NCBI RefSeq assembly: GCF_021347895.1 | Contig: NC_067130.1 | Coordinates: 29,161,817 to 29,225,816 of the forward strand | Origin: Acanthochromis polyacanthus | Lineage: Eukaryota; Chordata; Actinopteri; Pomacentridae | Direction of reading: 5' to 3' | Length of the DNA stretch: 64,000 bases | Shown: positions 25,236 to 36,639 of the stretch, piece by piece | How the letters are laid out: the number at the start of each line of letters is the position of its first letter | Numbering within the stretch: position 1 is the first letter of the stretch | Notes under the pieces: model-generated | The model's input: only the letters and a program-made list of their open reading frames with translations | Database searches by the model: none | Told to the model about the DNA's origin: nothing | Position numbers and translations under genes: made by a program

Positions 25236-27510
25236 CAAAACTGTGAGAGTTTGTTTGTTCCTGTTGGATAAACTTTGTTGGAGCAGCAGAATATTTTGGC
25301 CTTGCTTGGATGGAAACTTCCATGTAGTCTGAGTCAAGGCTAAGAATGTTTTCAGTCAAGATGAATCATGTCATCAGTTCACAAGAAATACAAGAGAAAA
25401 CAGCAACCAAATATACCACTTATTCTGCAAAGATGACTGGAAAAATGAAGGATATTAAATATGAATAAATAGCCCAATAGGAGTAGAAAAAGGCTTAGAA
25501 AATGAGAAATGTACAATGAAACAGCTGAGAAAAACACTGCTTTGCTGCGCTGAACGTCATATTGGGCCTAAATAGCACCAAAAGCTACAGTCATTCTTTA
25601 AAGGTCAGCTTATTAAGCATCTCATCAGGGCCGGTTATGTAAGTAATAATACTAATAATGAGGTATCCTGATATAAAAAGTAGCATATAAGGAGGAGAAG
25701 GTTAAATCTGCTCTAACAACATTTTCATTCAAACCTATGTAGATGCATTCAAGAGGTTAGAGCAACATAAAAATAGGCAAAAAAAAATGGTAATAAGCAA
25801 GAATGAGACTGAGGTGAATTAGAAAAACTCTTCATCTGCCACATTGTTGGATTGTACAGAAAAATCCACAATGATGGCTGTCTTTGCAATGAATAACCAG
25901 ACTTAGAACCACTTCTAAAACTCAAATTACAACGGAGTCATTAAGAAAGTTGAATTTCAACGCTAGTAGTTCATAAAGAGGGTAGCGTTTGTATGCTAGA
26001 TATCTATTGGTGTCTCTCTGCACCACTAATTATGCGAGTTTAATGCCAGTGTGTCTTCATGTCTCCTTATGCATTTGTCTTAATAAACCATAATTCTTGC
26101 ATTATTCTCGGTTACCCACTCAGCCATTACCGAGCTGCTGAATTAGCAGGTGAACAGCACTGTCTTGGAACAATCCCTCTAATTTAACAAATGCTGCTAC
26201 TAAACACTTTAAAAGAACTGATTGGACTCCATTATTGTTACATTAAAGCACCAAAGTAGATCCTAAAAGATGGACGAAAGCAGAAAAGATACTCATGTCG
26301 CCATGGTTACAGCTTTGTGCTTCCCTTGATAACATTTATTTGTTTTTAAATAGCTGTTTGCAGGTGAAGAATTCGGGAGAATGCCGCACTAACATCACAC
26401 AAACGCGGACTCTTTGTCTTCTCTGTGAACACAACATAGAGACTTTTATTGACTATTGTGCTTATTGAGACTCAATACAGCCAGTTAAAGCAACTTTACT
26501 GCATTTATAGCAACACTTTACTGAAACTGCAGCTGCTTCATGTCTCACACACTTCACACAACAAACCTACCAGTCAGCATCACCAGCTTCCTTAAAGCCG
26601 ATATGCAGTGATCACATTAGTGGGTAGAAATCATAGTAACTATATTAATTCAGATCATTTAATTATTTAGTGGTGGAGGAAGGACTGAGATCCATTACTG
26701 AACCACACAATGAAAGTCTGGCATTGAAAATGTCACTGAAAGTAAGCAAGTGTGGCTGTTTATATCATAGAGCATTAGATTGTTATTACTATTAATCGTG
26801 CATTATTGTAAAAGCAGGATTATACTGTTGCAGTAACTCTTAACATCTGAAACTCAAAGAATCAGAGCTGATGAGCAGAATCATTTAAAGATAAATACAA
26901 TACTGCCTTTGAATGGTGTGAGCAAAACAAAACAGCTCCTCTCCCAACAAGAAACTGTAAAGACAATGTGAACCTACCAGTGTGAACTCATTTTAATCTA
27001 AAATACTCAAATATATCACTACGAGAAGTCCTAAATATAAGTTACCAAATTGCCAGAAACCCACCAAGCCCGTTTCTTATGCTAGTAGTTTCTTGTCAAC
27101 CAATCACAGCATTTCACTTCCAAAACTGACACCCTGAGCAGCCAATGGGATCTAAGGAGGTTAATATTAATATTCACAATGAGAGAAAATACATTACTTG
27201 TTCTATAAAATGTTGCATAGTTCAATAATCATTTATATTTTATTGTTTCCGAGGGTAAATGACAAAATTGCAATATAGTCATCTGAATAAACAACAAAAA
27301 CTAGTCTGTCGCAGTTGAAACAAACAGAGAGAAAGGCAAAGATGCAAAGATACTGATATAGTAGAAGAAAATAGTAGAGAATAGCATAGAATAGAATTAC
27401 TTCATTGATTCCCACTTTAGAATCAGAATTAACTTTAATTACCAAGTACAAACATAACTTGTGTTCAAGAAGTTTAGTTTCAGCTGTTAAACCTATCACT
27501 CTATCAACCT

Positions 27511-28100
27511 GTGCAACAGCAAAAGCACTCAGAGAGTGCAGTACTCCTCCAAAGCTGCTCAGTCGTATCATTTCCGACAGATGAAATCTTTCATAAAAAA
27601 TGGCCTTCCACTGAGCACAGGCATGTGTTATGTATGTGTACGTTATGTGCAGAAACTGAATCACGTGACCTAAACATGCAATGGGCGGCGAGAATTGATG
27701 GGACTTAGAAACACCCCCACAACTCAATCAATTGTTCCTTGTATCATTTCCAACGGATAAGTCCTGATAAGTCCGCAACGGTGGATTTATAGTAGGATCG
27801 CGATCATGTGATCATCAGCAGTCAGCTGATGTAGTGTTCACTTGTTGTCATAGTTACAGTGACAACGTGACGCAATCTCGCAATGATACAGAAATCTTTA
27901 ACAGCTCCTTGGATCCACACTATAAGCCGCATCACTGCCAAATCACTTGATCCATGTGTTATTTCTGATCTTTCCTGAAAATTCCATTCAAATCCATTAT
28001 TCTGTTTTTGGGTAATATTGCAAACAGACAGACGGACAGACAGATGGACAAACGTACGCTGATCATCACAGAACTCCACAGCGTTCCTTCACGGAGTAAC
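27511..28100 (+). repeat. Dispersed repeat, copy 1 (AGACAGAC-tailed family)
   Basis: This block shares with 34254-34715, in the same order and orientation: AGCACTCAGAGAGTGCAGTA, TGCTCAGTCGT, AATGATACAGAAATCTTTA, a CTGAAAATTCCATYCAAATC block, an AGACAGAC microsatellite, and a GGAGTAAC end. It is a fish dispersed family, possibly the 3' end of a non-LTR element; no coding frame is convincing. Confidence 0.7.
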
Positions 28101-30234
28101 TAATAAGAAATTACAGAAACTACTTTTGCTGTACAGTTAAATACAACTTAAACTCTTGAGGAGTTGATTTATGCCAAGAATTGTGGAAATGCCAGTCTGC
28201 CATAGACAATTATTTTCCATATCCAAGTAAAGAGTAAACAGTTGTTAGAAAGGGGCTAAACTTTGGTCAGCTTTGAAAAAAAAAATCACACTCCAGAGAG
28301 CAAGACATCGTAGAATGTAATAAAACCCGTAAAACCAGCAGTCAGATCAAGAAAAACACTCCCAACATTAAGTTTGTCTGTCAAAACAGCATCTAAGTGA
28401 TCAGAAATCTCTCTCAACTTAATAAAACAGACCTTCACGTGTCTATATCAGTTTCGTCTTGCAAAGGAAAAGACTGAAAGAACTAAAAATAAAGCCACAG
28501 AGAACAAGAAGATTAAATTAATGAGTAGAAGGATACAGACTTGATTGGACAGGTGGACACAAAATGGAGCAATAAAAGCCGCACAAAACGGCTGGAAGAA
28601 TAAATAACCGGCGGATCGAAAGAACCGACTTTGACCGTTGGAAGCAAAAGGCCGAAAACACAAAGAAAAAAGTTCCGACTGAGAGAAAAGGCATTCTTAG
28701 ATCACAGCAGTGCGGGACTGCAGCGCTTTAGGATAATGAGGCAGAAAAAGCTACAGGAGATGTTTGCAGCGAAACGAGGAAGAGCGAGAAGAAAAAAGGA
28801 GGAAACATGACTCGCTAAGTGGCTCACATATTCTGAGCCAGTTAGCTGCTCTCTCTTGGGAGACTGAAAAGATGAAGGAGAGGGAGAAGAAATGAGGCAG
28901 CGAAAAGGAAAAGGAGACACGCTGAGGGAATTAAAGGAGGATGTAAACACAGTAAAGAGGGAAAATGAAGAGAAAGGGGGAAACATGAGAAATAGGATTA
29001 CATGTGGGCATCAGATAATAAAGCAATAAGTTCAACGGATCAATGATTTTTATGTCACCTGTAAGGAGAGTTTCTCTTTTCTTTGCAGGCATTTAAAAGA
29101 GGATCTTGCACATAACGAGGAGAAATCTTAGCAGAGGCTGATTATGTATTCCTACTGATTTACGGAGTTTTAAATGCTCTGTTCAGAAACGGAGACATAA
29201 ACAGCACGAGGGGATTTACAGCAGCAGTAATGAAGACTGTGGAGAAAAAGGAAATGCGCATTAAACACAGGCGGGTATATAATTAAAGAATGATAATTAG
29301 AAGTAAAAATGAAGCACTAAGGCTTCTAATGAACGCAGCGTCTCATTAACTAAAACCTAAATGAATAATGGACAGATGAGGTGGTTAAAGTATAGTCAAT
29401 CTAAAATCAGTATTCTGTATTTATTGTACATGTAGCTTCATTTACCTCAGCATTAAGGGGATATAAAACATTCAACTTTCTTCTTTTTTTTTTTGGAAGC
29501 CCTTAGTAATAAGTTCCAAACATTACATTCTAATTTTAAGAATAATATTTTAAGTTATAGTAACAGCTGCTCTCAGATTGAGTTGACCAAACTAAGTATT
29601 TAAAGTTAAGGTCCAGTCCAGGAATCGACTACATAATAAGGGCTAAAGTAAAATAAAAAATAAACTTTGCTGAAGATGTTTTGCCTCTCAACCAAGAGCT
29701 TCTTCACCTCTGAGCTGCAAACGAATCTTGGATGAAACAAAACAAAAACAGTTCAGTTACTTCTTACTAAAACTATTAGTAACACAATGACCTGAATAGA
29801 CACACACATTTAGAAAGTTTTTTGCCAAAGATTCCCTTTTTTTCCAAAGCTGAGCTTGAAGTCAATTTCTTGTTTGATTTCTTCATGAAGTTGGGTCTCT
29901 CATGGTTAGATTTTGATCTTAATGTCTTCTCTTCCTGTGTTGTATGTTTTGGCTACACGCTCTACTTCTGTATTTTTGTGCTGTATAAAGGATGGAGCTA
30001 GCTACCCTTTGCAGAGACAATGCATCAAAACTGTCAGCTAGATCCAAGAAGTACTAACCATGAACTGAAAAGGTCTACAAATCAGAAACAAAACGTCATT
30101 CATTTCAGTTTCGTTTTGTAAAAGGGCAGTGTTGAGGTGTAACTTTACATCTTTGCTTCTTCTAGAATATGCAGATCTTTGAAATGTAAATGGTCCACAC
30201 TTACAGAGAACATTTTAGCCTTAGTCAGGTTCAA

Positions 30235-30375
30235 CAAACAAACCTTACAGCGTGTTGCTCATTCTCCCATTCACACACACTCACAACTGTACAATGGAGG
30301 TGTTGGGAATCGAACCGACAACTTTACGAAGAGTAGACAACCTGTTGAGACTACCTCACAAAGTCCATGCCATTC
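30235..30375 (-). mobile_element. tRNA-derived SINE fragment
   Basis: On the minus strand the sequence has a promoter B box GGTTCGATTCC (plus strand near 30306-30316). An A-box-like CTCAACAGGTTG lies about 35 bp upstream. The following GAGTGTGTGTGAATGGGAGA matches the body of a common fish tRNA-type SINE. It is truncated and flanks were not resolved. Confidence 0.45.
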
Positions 30376-30824
30376 CTTCAATCCACTACTTCCTGCTTCC
30401 TGCAAACACTGTGAAACTACTCTACGCTATGCAGTGGTAAGTTGTAATACTGGAGTAATTCAGTCACTATTGTTTGAACAGAAAATTGACTTTGAAGAAG
30501 GATAAAGATAGAGGAAGCACCACCCTGCACGTTTAGAGGCTTAGTTCGTCATGTTGGGAACAAGAAATTCTGAAAGTCTAAACCTGAAAGTCCACTGATG
30601 ACAAGGTGGAAACGTTCAGTCGTGGTGTTGACTGCTTCTTTCGCTCATTAAGTGTCCCAGCATGTAAAAACACCATGATGACAAGGTAAACAAAAAAAAA
30701 AAAGATTTTCACTTTAGGCACTTTTTAATGAACTGAATGCAAGAACAACCGTGTCTGCTATTTTAATGCATCTCAACAATATTTTACCATGAAATATAAA
30801 TCTGAAATTTATATATCTATTAAC

Positions 30825-30975
30825 CTTTATTTAACAAGGAGAATTTCCATTGAGACTAAGAACCTACTTTTCAAGGGAGTCCTGGCTAGGACAGGCAGCA
30901 GCAAACACAGTTACAAAATTACACAGTTAAAGCAACAGCAAAATCAATCAATAAATAAATAAATAAATAAAAAGG
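30825..30975 (-). mobile_element. Non-LTR element 3' tail
   Basis: AACCTTTATTTAACAAGGAG, ATTTCCATTGAGACTAAGA and GGGAGTCCTGGCTAGGACAG are the reverse complement of the tail seen intact at 52740-52850 (TCTCAATGGGACTTCTTGG, TTAAATAAAGG). An AAAT microsatellite sits at 30950-30972. Confidence 0.55.
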
Positions 30976-32234
30976 ACTACATCATTTACGAGCAAATTCT
31001 AAAAAACAAAAGCACGTTGTTGAGTCTGCCTCAATAATTCACTATTTGGATTTAAAGGTCAGTCTTTCAGTGACATATTTTACACAAAAGGTGCAGAATA
31101 AACAAAAGCTTTTTAATCCAATTCAGCACGGACATATGTAACAGTAAGCAAATAACCTTGTGAACGGAAAGAGTAAAGATCAGAACAAATGTAGGTGGGC
31201 AAAAGTCCAAGTATTGCCATATAAATGAAAGTATACCAATGATGAATAAATCATCATATGAAGAGCATTAAAGCATAAAACTGACTTTTCTTTCTATCTC
31301 ACTTGCTGTATACCCCATAAGTAAAGCCTTTTCTCTTGACAGACTATCACTCCTACCTGTTTCTAATGGTGACCGCAAGATTTTAAATTTAAATCGGGCT
31401 CCACTTCAAGTTAAAAACTGCTTGTAACAAACAATGCACCAACCCCAGGAAAAACCCTTCAAACCTTCATACCATCAACATTTTTTGGTCTTTAAGTGGA
31501 ACTTTGAGTTGTCTTTCTTCATGTGGCGGTAACTGCTAGTCTGATATATGATGCTTGTGGTTTTAATTTGATAAAAAAGAATGAAACAGATGCAGTTCTG
31601 GGTCAGTCAGTCATTGTGGGACCCAGTCACTCCTCCATTCTTTAGTTCTGCTTGGCTGAACAGCCCTCACCCTTTAGGGAATCTTCTTTTCTGTTTAAGT
31701 TTTAGGATCGAGTGGTTTTTATGAGGCGATATCATGCTTTTAACTCCACTGAATAAACCAGAGAGGTGCTGGTATTTAGATAACAAAACTGTTTGGGTTA
31801 GTAACAGAGAGAAGAAGCACTAAAACCCTGTGATGCTTGGGGGGTTGAACCAGTGACCCAGTTTTCTAAGACACAAGATCTGCTTTGAGTCCAGACAGAG
31901 GAAGTTACAAAACATTCAGACCTGCTCTCCAAACATGTTTCCTCTCAATGTACGGTCAAATAAAATGCAAATATAAAAGGTGACGTTAATCATAATGGAT
32001 TCAGCAGAGATGAAAGAAATTACAGCAAACATAAAATAAAACCTAAAACCTCCGTTTTAACAAATAGACAAGAACAACCAAAAGTGCATGTAAAGTCTGT
32101 GTTGGAGATGTCATGGAAGTGAAGTTAATTAGCAACAAGGTTTATTTTTTAACCGAAACCATGCTTTTCTAAAGTTATGTGATTAAAGAGTATCAGCAAG
32201 AATGAAGGGAAAGGTGTAGAAACCAGCGGTGAGA

Positions 32235-32640
32235 CCAGTGATGTCTGGTTTAGAGGCACTGAGGAGAAGACAGGAGGTAAAGCTGGAGGTAGCGGAGACT
32301 AAACTGTTGAGGTTCTCTTTGGGGGTGACCAGGATGGATAGGATCAGAAATTAGTCCATCAGAGGGACGGTGCATGCTAGATGTTCTGGAGATAAAGCCA
32401 GAGAGGCCAGACTGAGATGGTATGGAGATGGACAGAGGAGGGATAGTGAATATATCAGTAGCTGGATGCTGAGTTTTGAAGACTAAAGAGGAGGTTTATG
32501 GATGTAGTGAAAGAGGATATGAAGTTAGCTGGTGTGAGAGAAGAAGATGCAGAGGATCAGATTAGATGGAGGCAGATGATTGGCCCCTGGAGTTAAAAGA
32601 AGAAAGGAAAAGAAGAAGATCTTTTTTCAAACTTAACCAC
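32235..32640 (+). pseudogene. LINE reverse-transcriptase C-terminal remnant
   Basis: Translating the plus strand recovers a decayed C-terminal LINE motif: RWYGDGQRR, then RFMDVVKEDMKLAGVREEDA, then DQIRWRQMIGPWS before a stop near 32598. This is a recognisable tail of RTE/R4-type fish non-LTR retrotransposons. Upstream frames are broken and the RT core is absent. Confidence 0.6.
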
Positions 32641-32678
32641 GTCTAAATTTACCAAACACTAAAAACGGCAAGAAAACA

Positions 32679-33027
32679 ACCACCCATCCATCAACTATAC
32701 ACCACTTAACCTTCATTAGGGTCGCAAGGGGCTGGAGTCTACCTCAGCTGACTTGGGTGAAGACAGGAGACACCCTGGACAGCTCACCAGTCTATCACAG
32801 GGTTACATCACACTCACATTCACACCTACAGACAATTTAGAATCACTAATTAACCTCAGCATGTTTTTGGACTGTGGGAGGAAACTGTAGAACCTGGAGA
32901 AAACCCACATATGCACAGGAGAACATGCTAACTCCATGCAGAAAGATCCCAAAAAGGCTGGGACGCAAACTGGGGATCTTCTAGCTGCAAGGCGAAAGTG
33001 CTAACCACTACGCCACTGTGCAGCCCA
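32679..33027 (-). mobile_element. tRNA-derived SINE with 11-bp target duplication
   Basis: Reading the minus strand: tRNA-like head (GGGCTGCACAGTGGCGTAGT, GGTTAGCACTTTCGCC), a body with CATGGAGTTAGCATGTTCTC and GTTTTTGGACTGTGG in inverted form, and a GGATGG tail. The direct repeat GCAAGAAAACA flanks it at 32668-32678 and 33028-33038. Target duplications of this length show LINE-mediated retrotransposition. The same family recurs at 48437 and 51011. Confidence 0.85.
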
Positions 33028-33219
33028 GCAAGAAAACAGCACGTAAAAAAATGCAAATAAAAACATGAACACATTCTCTGATTCATATTCTCTGCATTCG
33101 TACCGATGAAGAAAACAGCACACCTTTTGCTAATGTCATCCCCTTCATTCCATTGCCCACAGTTATCCATAATGCTTTATCTTTTGTTATTCGTTACTGT
33201 CCGTCAGACCTCCTCTTAC

Positions 33220-33590
33220 CTTTTGTTGTTACACCTTTCCATTTGCATCTGTTTGCCAGATCTTTTGATTCAATTACTCTTTGTAGTTTTTGTCTTACTC
33301 TCTGCTACTGATTAGCAATCAAACGCAAATTAACCATTATTCACCCTTCTATTTACATATGGCCCCCTCTCTACCCTCTGACACCCCTATAAAATGTGGA
33401 CTCTCCCAATGCTCTGGGTCGACTTACCTTCACTGACTCATGCTCTGTGTTGATAAACCCACTGTATGCTGAAATTCCAATAAACACCCTACTACAGCAA
33501 ACTTTGAAGGACTGAGAGTGAAATTTCTTCAACAGTGCACTAACTCTGGACAGGTACAGTGTCCACTGCTCCACTGCTGCTACGTTACAA
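33220..33590 (+). mobile_element. Possible LTR fragment
   Basis: A TATA-box-like CCTATAAAATG (33388) lies about 95 bp upstream of a CCAATAAACACC polyadenylation signal (33478). The stretch closes with a CTACGTTACA end (33588). This promoter-polyA spacing is that of an LTR. No left terminus or target duplication was found. Confidence 0.3.
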
Positions 33591-34253
33591 TTCATGCAGA
33601 ACTCAGACTGACATCTGCTCCCAGTTCACCTGTTCGCTCTTTTTGGATTTCAGGACACAGAAAGGCAAAGGTGAGATAGTCTCAGATTTGCAGATTTATG
33701 ATGGTGGATGTATGTGGGGTATTTCTGTAGCAAAACTATTTGTAAATGTGCATGGAGAGATGTGTGTCTGTATAACAATCTGTCAATGTGCAAAATGATA
33801 TGTAAATGGATACTGAGATTTGTCAGTGCAAACCGGAATCTGCAAATGTCTTTTCAAAATTTGTGCATCTGTAATTAGGGTTTCAAATGTGCCAGCTAGA
33901 ATGCACGAGCCTGTGAGCCTAAGCTCAGGGCACAAAAACCCCTGAGATACAAATCTCCCCTGGCAGAAGCGTAGCAGACGCCACACGGAAAAAGACATCC
34001 AGTTGTGAAGCCCGCTTGATTTGTGACTGATGTTTGTCAGTATTTCCAGCACTTGTGACCAAATACTTACACTTTTCATCTGTTAATATCTTTGAACGCA
34101 TTTACAGATCTTCGTATGCAAATTTCAATACAGATTAGCAGATCTTTTACACATTTGAAAACCTAATGACAGATACACAAATTTTGAAAAGACATTCCAG
34201 CTTGGATTGACAAATTTCAGCCTGCATTTACAAATTATTTTACACATTTACAA

Positions 34254-34624
34254 CAAGAAAAGCACTCAGAGAGTGCAGTAGTCTGCCAAGGCTGCTCAGT
34301 CGTTGTATGATTTCCGACAAATGAAATTTTTGAAAAAATTGTGGTCTGCAGAGGTCTATTTGCAATAGGATCACAGTCACTGTAACTATGACTACAAGTG
34401 AACACTACATCAGAAGGCAGCTGACGTCGTGTTCACTTGTAGTCATAGTTACAGTGACGCTGTGCCACTATCTTACAATGATACAGAAATCTTTAGCTAA
34501 TCCATGGATCCAGACTATAAATTGTATCACTGCCAGAATCTAATCACTTGGTCCTTGTGTCATTTCTGACCTTACCTGAAAATTCCATCCAAATCCATTC
34601 ATCCATTTTAGAGTAATGTTGCTC

Positions 34625-34666
<42 letters not shown>

Positions 34667-34715
34667 CAACGCCGATCGTCACATAACTCCGCCGCATTCC
34701 TTGGTGGAGTAAACA
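34254..34715 (+). repeat. Dispersed repeat, copy 2 (AGACAGAC-tailed family)
   Basis: This copy is co-linear with 27511-28100. It adds a CAGA microsatellite of about 40 bp (34624-34664), then CGCCGATCGTCACATAACTC and the GGAGTAAC end. It also carries an extra inverted arm absent from copy 1 (see 34376-34457). Confidence 0.7.
34376..34457. repeat. Hairpin: about 38-bp inverted repeat
   Basis: GTCACTGTAACTATGACTAC followed by AAGTGAACACTACATCAG (34376-34413) is inverted at 34421-34457 (CTGACGTCGTGTTCACTTG, TAGTCATAGTTACAGTGAC). There are only a few mismatches and a 7-bp loop. Copy 1 of the family holds only the right arm. Confidence 0.85.
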
Positions 34716-35744
34716 TCACTACGGATACACAGACTGAGATACAGACAAACAACTCTCCACACATGTTTACAAATAGTTTTGCTACAATAATACCTTCGTA
34801 GGATGTCATGTTTAAATCTGTGATCCAGTACGAAAAACCATAAAGGTCAAATCAATGCAAACGTTGCTCTCCACTCCATTACCAGCTGCGCCTCTCTATG
34901 AATGTTAAGAACAAGGGTGGCAAAAAAAAAAAAACATGTATGCTGAAATAAATCATCTTCTGAATGAATTATTCATGCTTTGAAGAATTTGCAGCACTGC
35001 TAGTGGTTCCCGGAGGCAAAACATTCACTAAACATACGAAAATGTTTAATGGCAGAAATAACATGATTCTGCATGCCTAACTTTACAAACGCCGTCAAGG
35101 CTGCCCTGAGGAAACGCCTTGAGATCATTAAAACCAATCATTTCAATGCAAATAAGTACACATCATTAACAAATTCCATAGCAAAAATCTTATTATGTTT
35201 TGTTACAGTTTGTGAAATCCAATTGTTAAACACAGATTTGCCACAGGAAGAGTTTATATCCTGCAGTGACACTTCGACTCTGAAAAACCCAGAAAAATTT
35301 CATGTACATTTAGCTACTCACTGTGGTAATAGCCTGGATTAGACTGTGTTCTTAGACTGCTTGTTGTCTTCTTCTGGAAAACATGCTATTTTACTGTGTA
35401 ATAATAGTAAAGAGATGCATACCTGTTGATAACAAAATGGCAATTACAATTACTTTAGTAAGAATTTGTGGTTCTAGTCCACTAAGAACACATTTCATAC
35501 AGTTCTTGGTAGTACTTTGCTTAAAATATGAAGGAAGAAGTGTTCTATCTTTGAAGGTGAACCTACTTTGAACCAGGACAATGCATGATGAGTTGTCGCA
35601 AGCTAAAGAAGTTACATTTGTGCGCATTCTTTATTGTTATATTGTACATTTGTTGCAAAAAAGTCCAATTCTTTTCCATCTTCATCCCTAACAACTAAGA
35701 GCTTTTTTTAAATGTGATTTCCGCCTTGCTTTGCATTGCTCTTT

Positions 35745-35930
35745 AACTGTAAAAACCCAACGGGAGCTCAACAGCTTGAGTGAGCGACCCATAAACAGGG
35801 GCTATAGTCCCTGACACAGTGGTCATGGGTTCAAATCAAGCTCATGGCCCTTTGCTGCAGGTTTGCCCCCATTCTTCTCCCCACTTTCCTGTCTCTCTCT
35901 CACTGCTGTCCTATGAATGAAGCCGAAAAA
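35745..35930 (+). mobile_element. tRNA-derived SINE, second family
   Basis: The block has a tRNA-like head with a degenerate A box (CAACAGCTTGAGTGAGCGAC) and a B-box-like GGGTTCAAATC at 35827. The body CCCTTTGCTGCAGGTTTGCC and TTTCCTGTCTCTCTCTCACT is typical of an abundant fish SINE. Target duplications were not resolved. Confidence 0.55.
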
Positions 35931-36234
35931 GGCCAACCCCTCCCCCAAACAACTTCAAAATTCTTTTCAACCTCATTTGTCAAGTACATCCTTCTGGTTA
36001 GTGGTAAATCCTGGAACATGCAGGTTATCTTTTGACTGTCTGCTCCAGCCCACAACAAAGTCTACTGTGGATCTAAGTGCGTCGTTGACAAAGTCACCAT
36101 AAAAACCCCAACAAACAATAGTATAGCAAACATTGCAAGATGGTCAAAGTCGGTATTGAAGAAAAAAGGCAGACCGAATGAATTCAGGCTTATAGTATAC
36201 AATAAGTCAGAGTTATTGGTATGTATAGACTTAC

Positions 36235-36422
36235 GCTGTAGAGGATGTCCACCCAGCCCTCCATGGTGATGCACTGGAACACCGTCAGCACTGCAAACAG
36301 GATGTTGTCGAAGTTGGTGATACCAAAGTTGGGTCCGGTCCAGTATGTTTTGCACACGGTCCCGTTTGGACAAAGTCTGGCCGGAGCCTCTTGACCACAG
36401 GGCCAGTCGGCTGCTCTCTCAT
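36235..36422 (-). CDS. cacna1b: Cav2 calcium channel exon 6: turret and domain I pore loop
   Basis: On the minus strand an acceptor (CTGACCAG, AG at 36424-36423) precedes 188 bp; a perfect GTAAGT donor follows at 36234. Joined to the 47289-47441 exon, the first two bases complete an Asn codon and 62 codons follow. They begin [17 protein letters not shown], continue through [20 protein letters not shown] to QCITMEGW, and end VDILYS. TMEGW is the domain I P-loop, with the glutamate that forms one quarter of the calcium selectivity filter. [11 protein letters not shown] and EAPARLC favour Cav2.2 (N-type) over Cav2.1; the duplicate (a or b) cannot be told. VDILYS differs from the mammalian TDILYN, and the exon is 6 bp shorter than the mammalian 194 bp, within the variable turret. 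The channel is a presynaptic plasma-membrane protein triggering transmitter release. Confidence 0.9.
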
Positions 36423-36639
36423 CTGGTCAGAACAGAAATAGAAACAGACAAGACATGCTGGTTTCTGCTTTGTGTCTGCATTTGAGTTATTCCTGTGCAT
36501 TGTGTTTGTCGGATTTACAAAACTTTTAGAAAGTACTTGCCAAGCATGCACTAGAGGTTGGCTTAAACAACTTCTCAAAAATGAAATGCATGACAAAAAC
36601 AATGCCAGTCTAAAAACTCACATTTCAGAGGTAACTGAA

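Larger units (their letters stand above)
33724..34790. mobile_element. Fold-back (long inverted repeat) composite element
   Basis: The outermost ends are inverted copies: TGTAGCAAAACTATTTGTAA at 33727 and its reverse complement at 34766-34787. A second inner pair links 33777-33895 (CTTTTCAAAATTTGTGCATC, ATTAGGGTTTCAAATGTG) with 34155-34260 in reverse complement. The dispersed repeat 34254-34715 lies within the right half. The element may be one fold-back MITE that acquired another repeat, or two nested MITEs. No coding frame is credible. Confidence 0.6.
1..36234 (-). other. cacna1b: Intron 6 of cacna1b (incomplete, continues past window start)
   Basis: The donor of the 36235-36422 exon reads GTAAGT on the minus strand (36234 down to 36229). 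No downstream exon with the IS6 or I-II linker signature was found by eye, so the rest is treated as one very large intron. Entries below list the repeats recognised in it. Stretches where I see nothing identifiable beyond AT-rich sequence and short homopolymers are about 1-770, 5780-7650, 8250-9490, 10510-11510, 12140-13190, 15010-16650, 17830-22180, 25240-27500, 28110-30230, 30980-32230 and 34800-35740. Within 28700-29000 the sequence is strongly purine-rich. Open frames of 60-164 codons in these stretches match no family I know. Confidence 0.8.

Noticed and set aside
27233..27727. 164-codon minus-strand open frame, the longest outside the transposase
   Set aside because: No domain is recognisable, its right part overlaps the dispersed repeat starting at 27511, and there are no flanking splice or promoter signals.
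34540..34809. 89-codon minus-strand frame with repeated VCLSVCLS
   Set aside because: The repeat is the AGAC microsatellite read in antisense inside a dispersed element.
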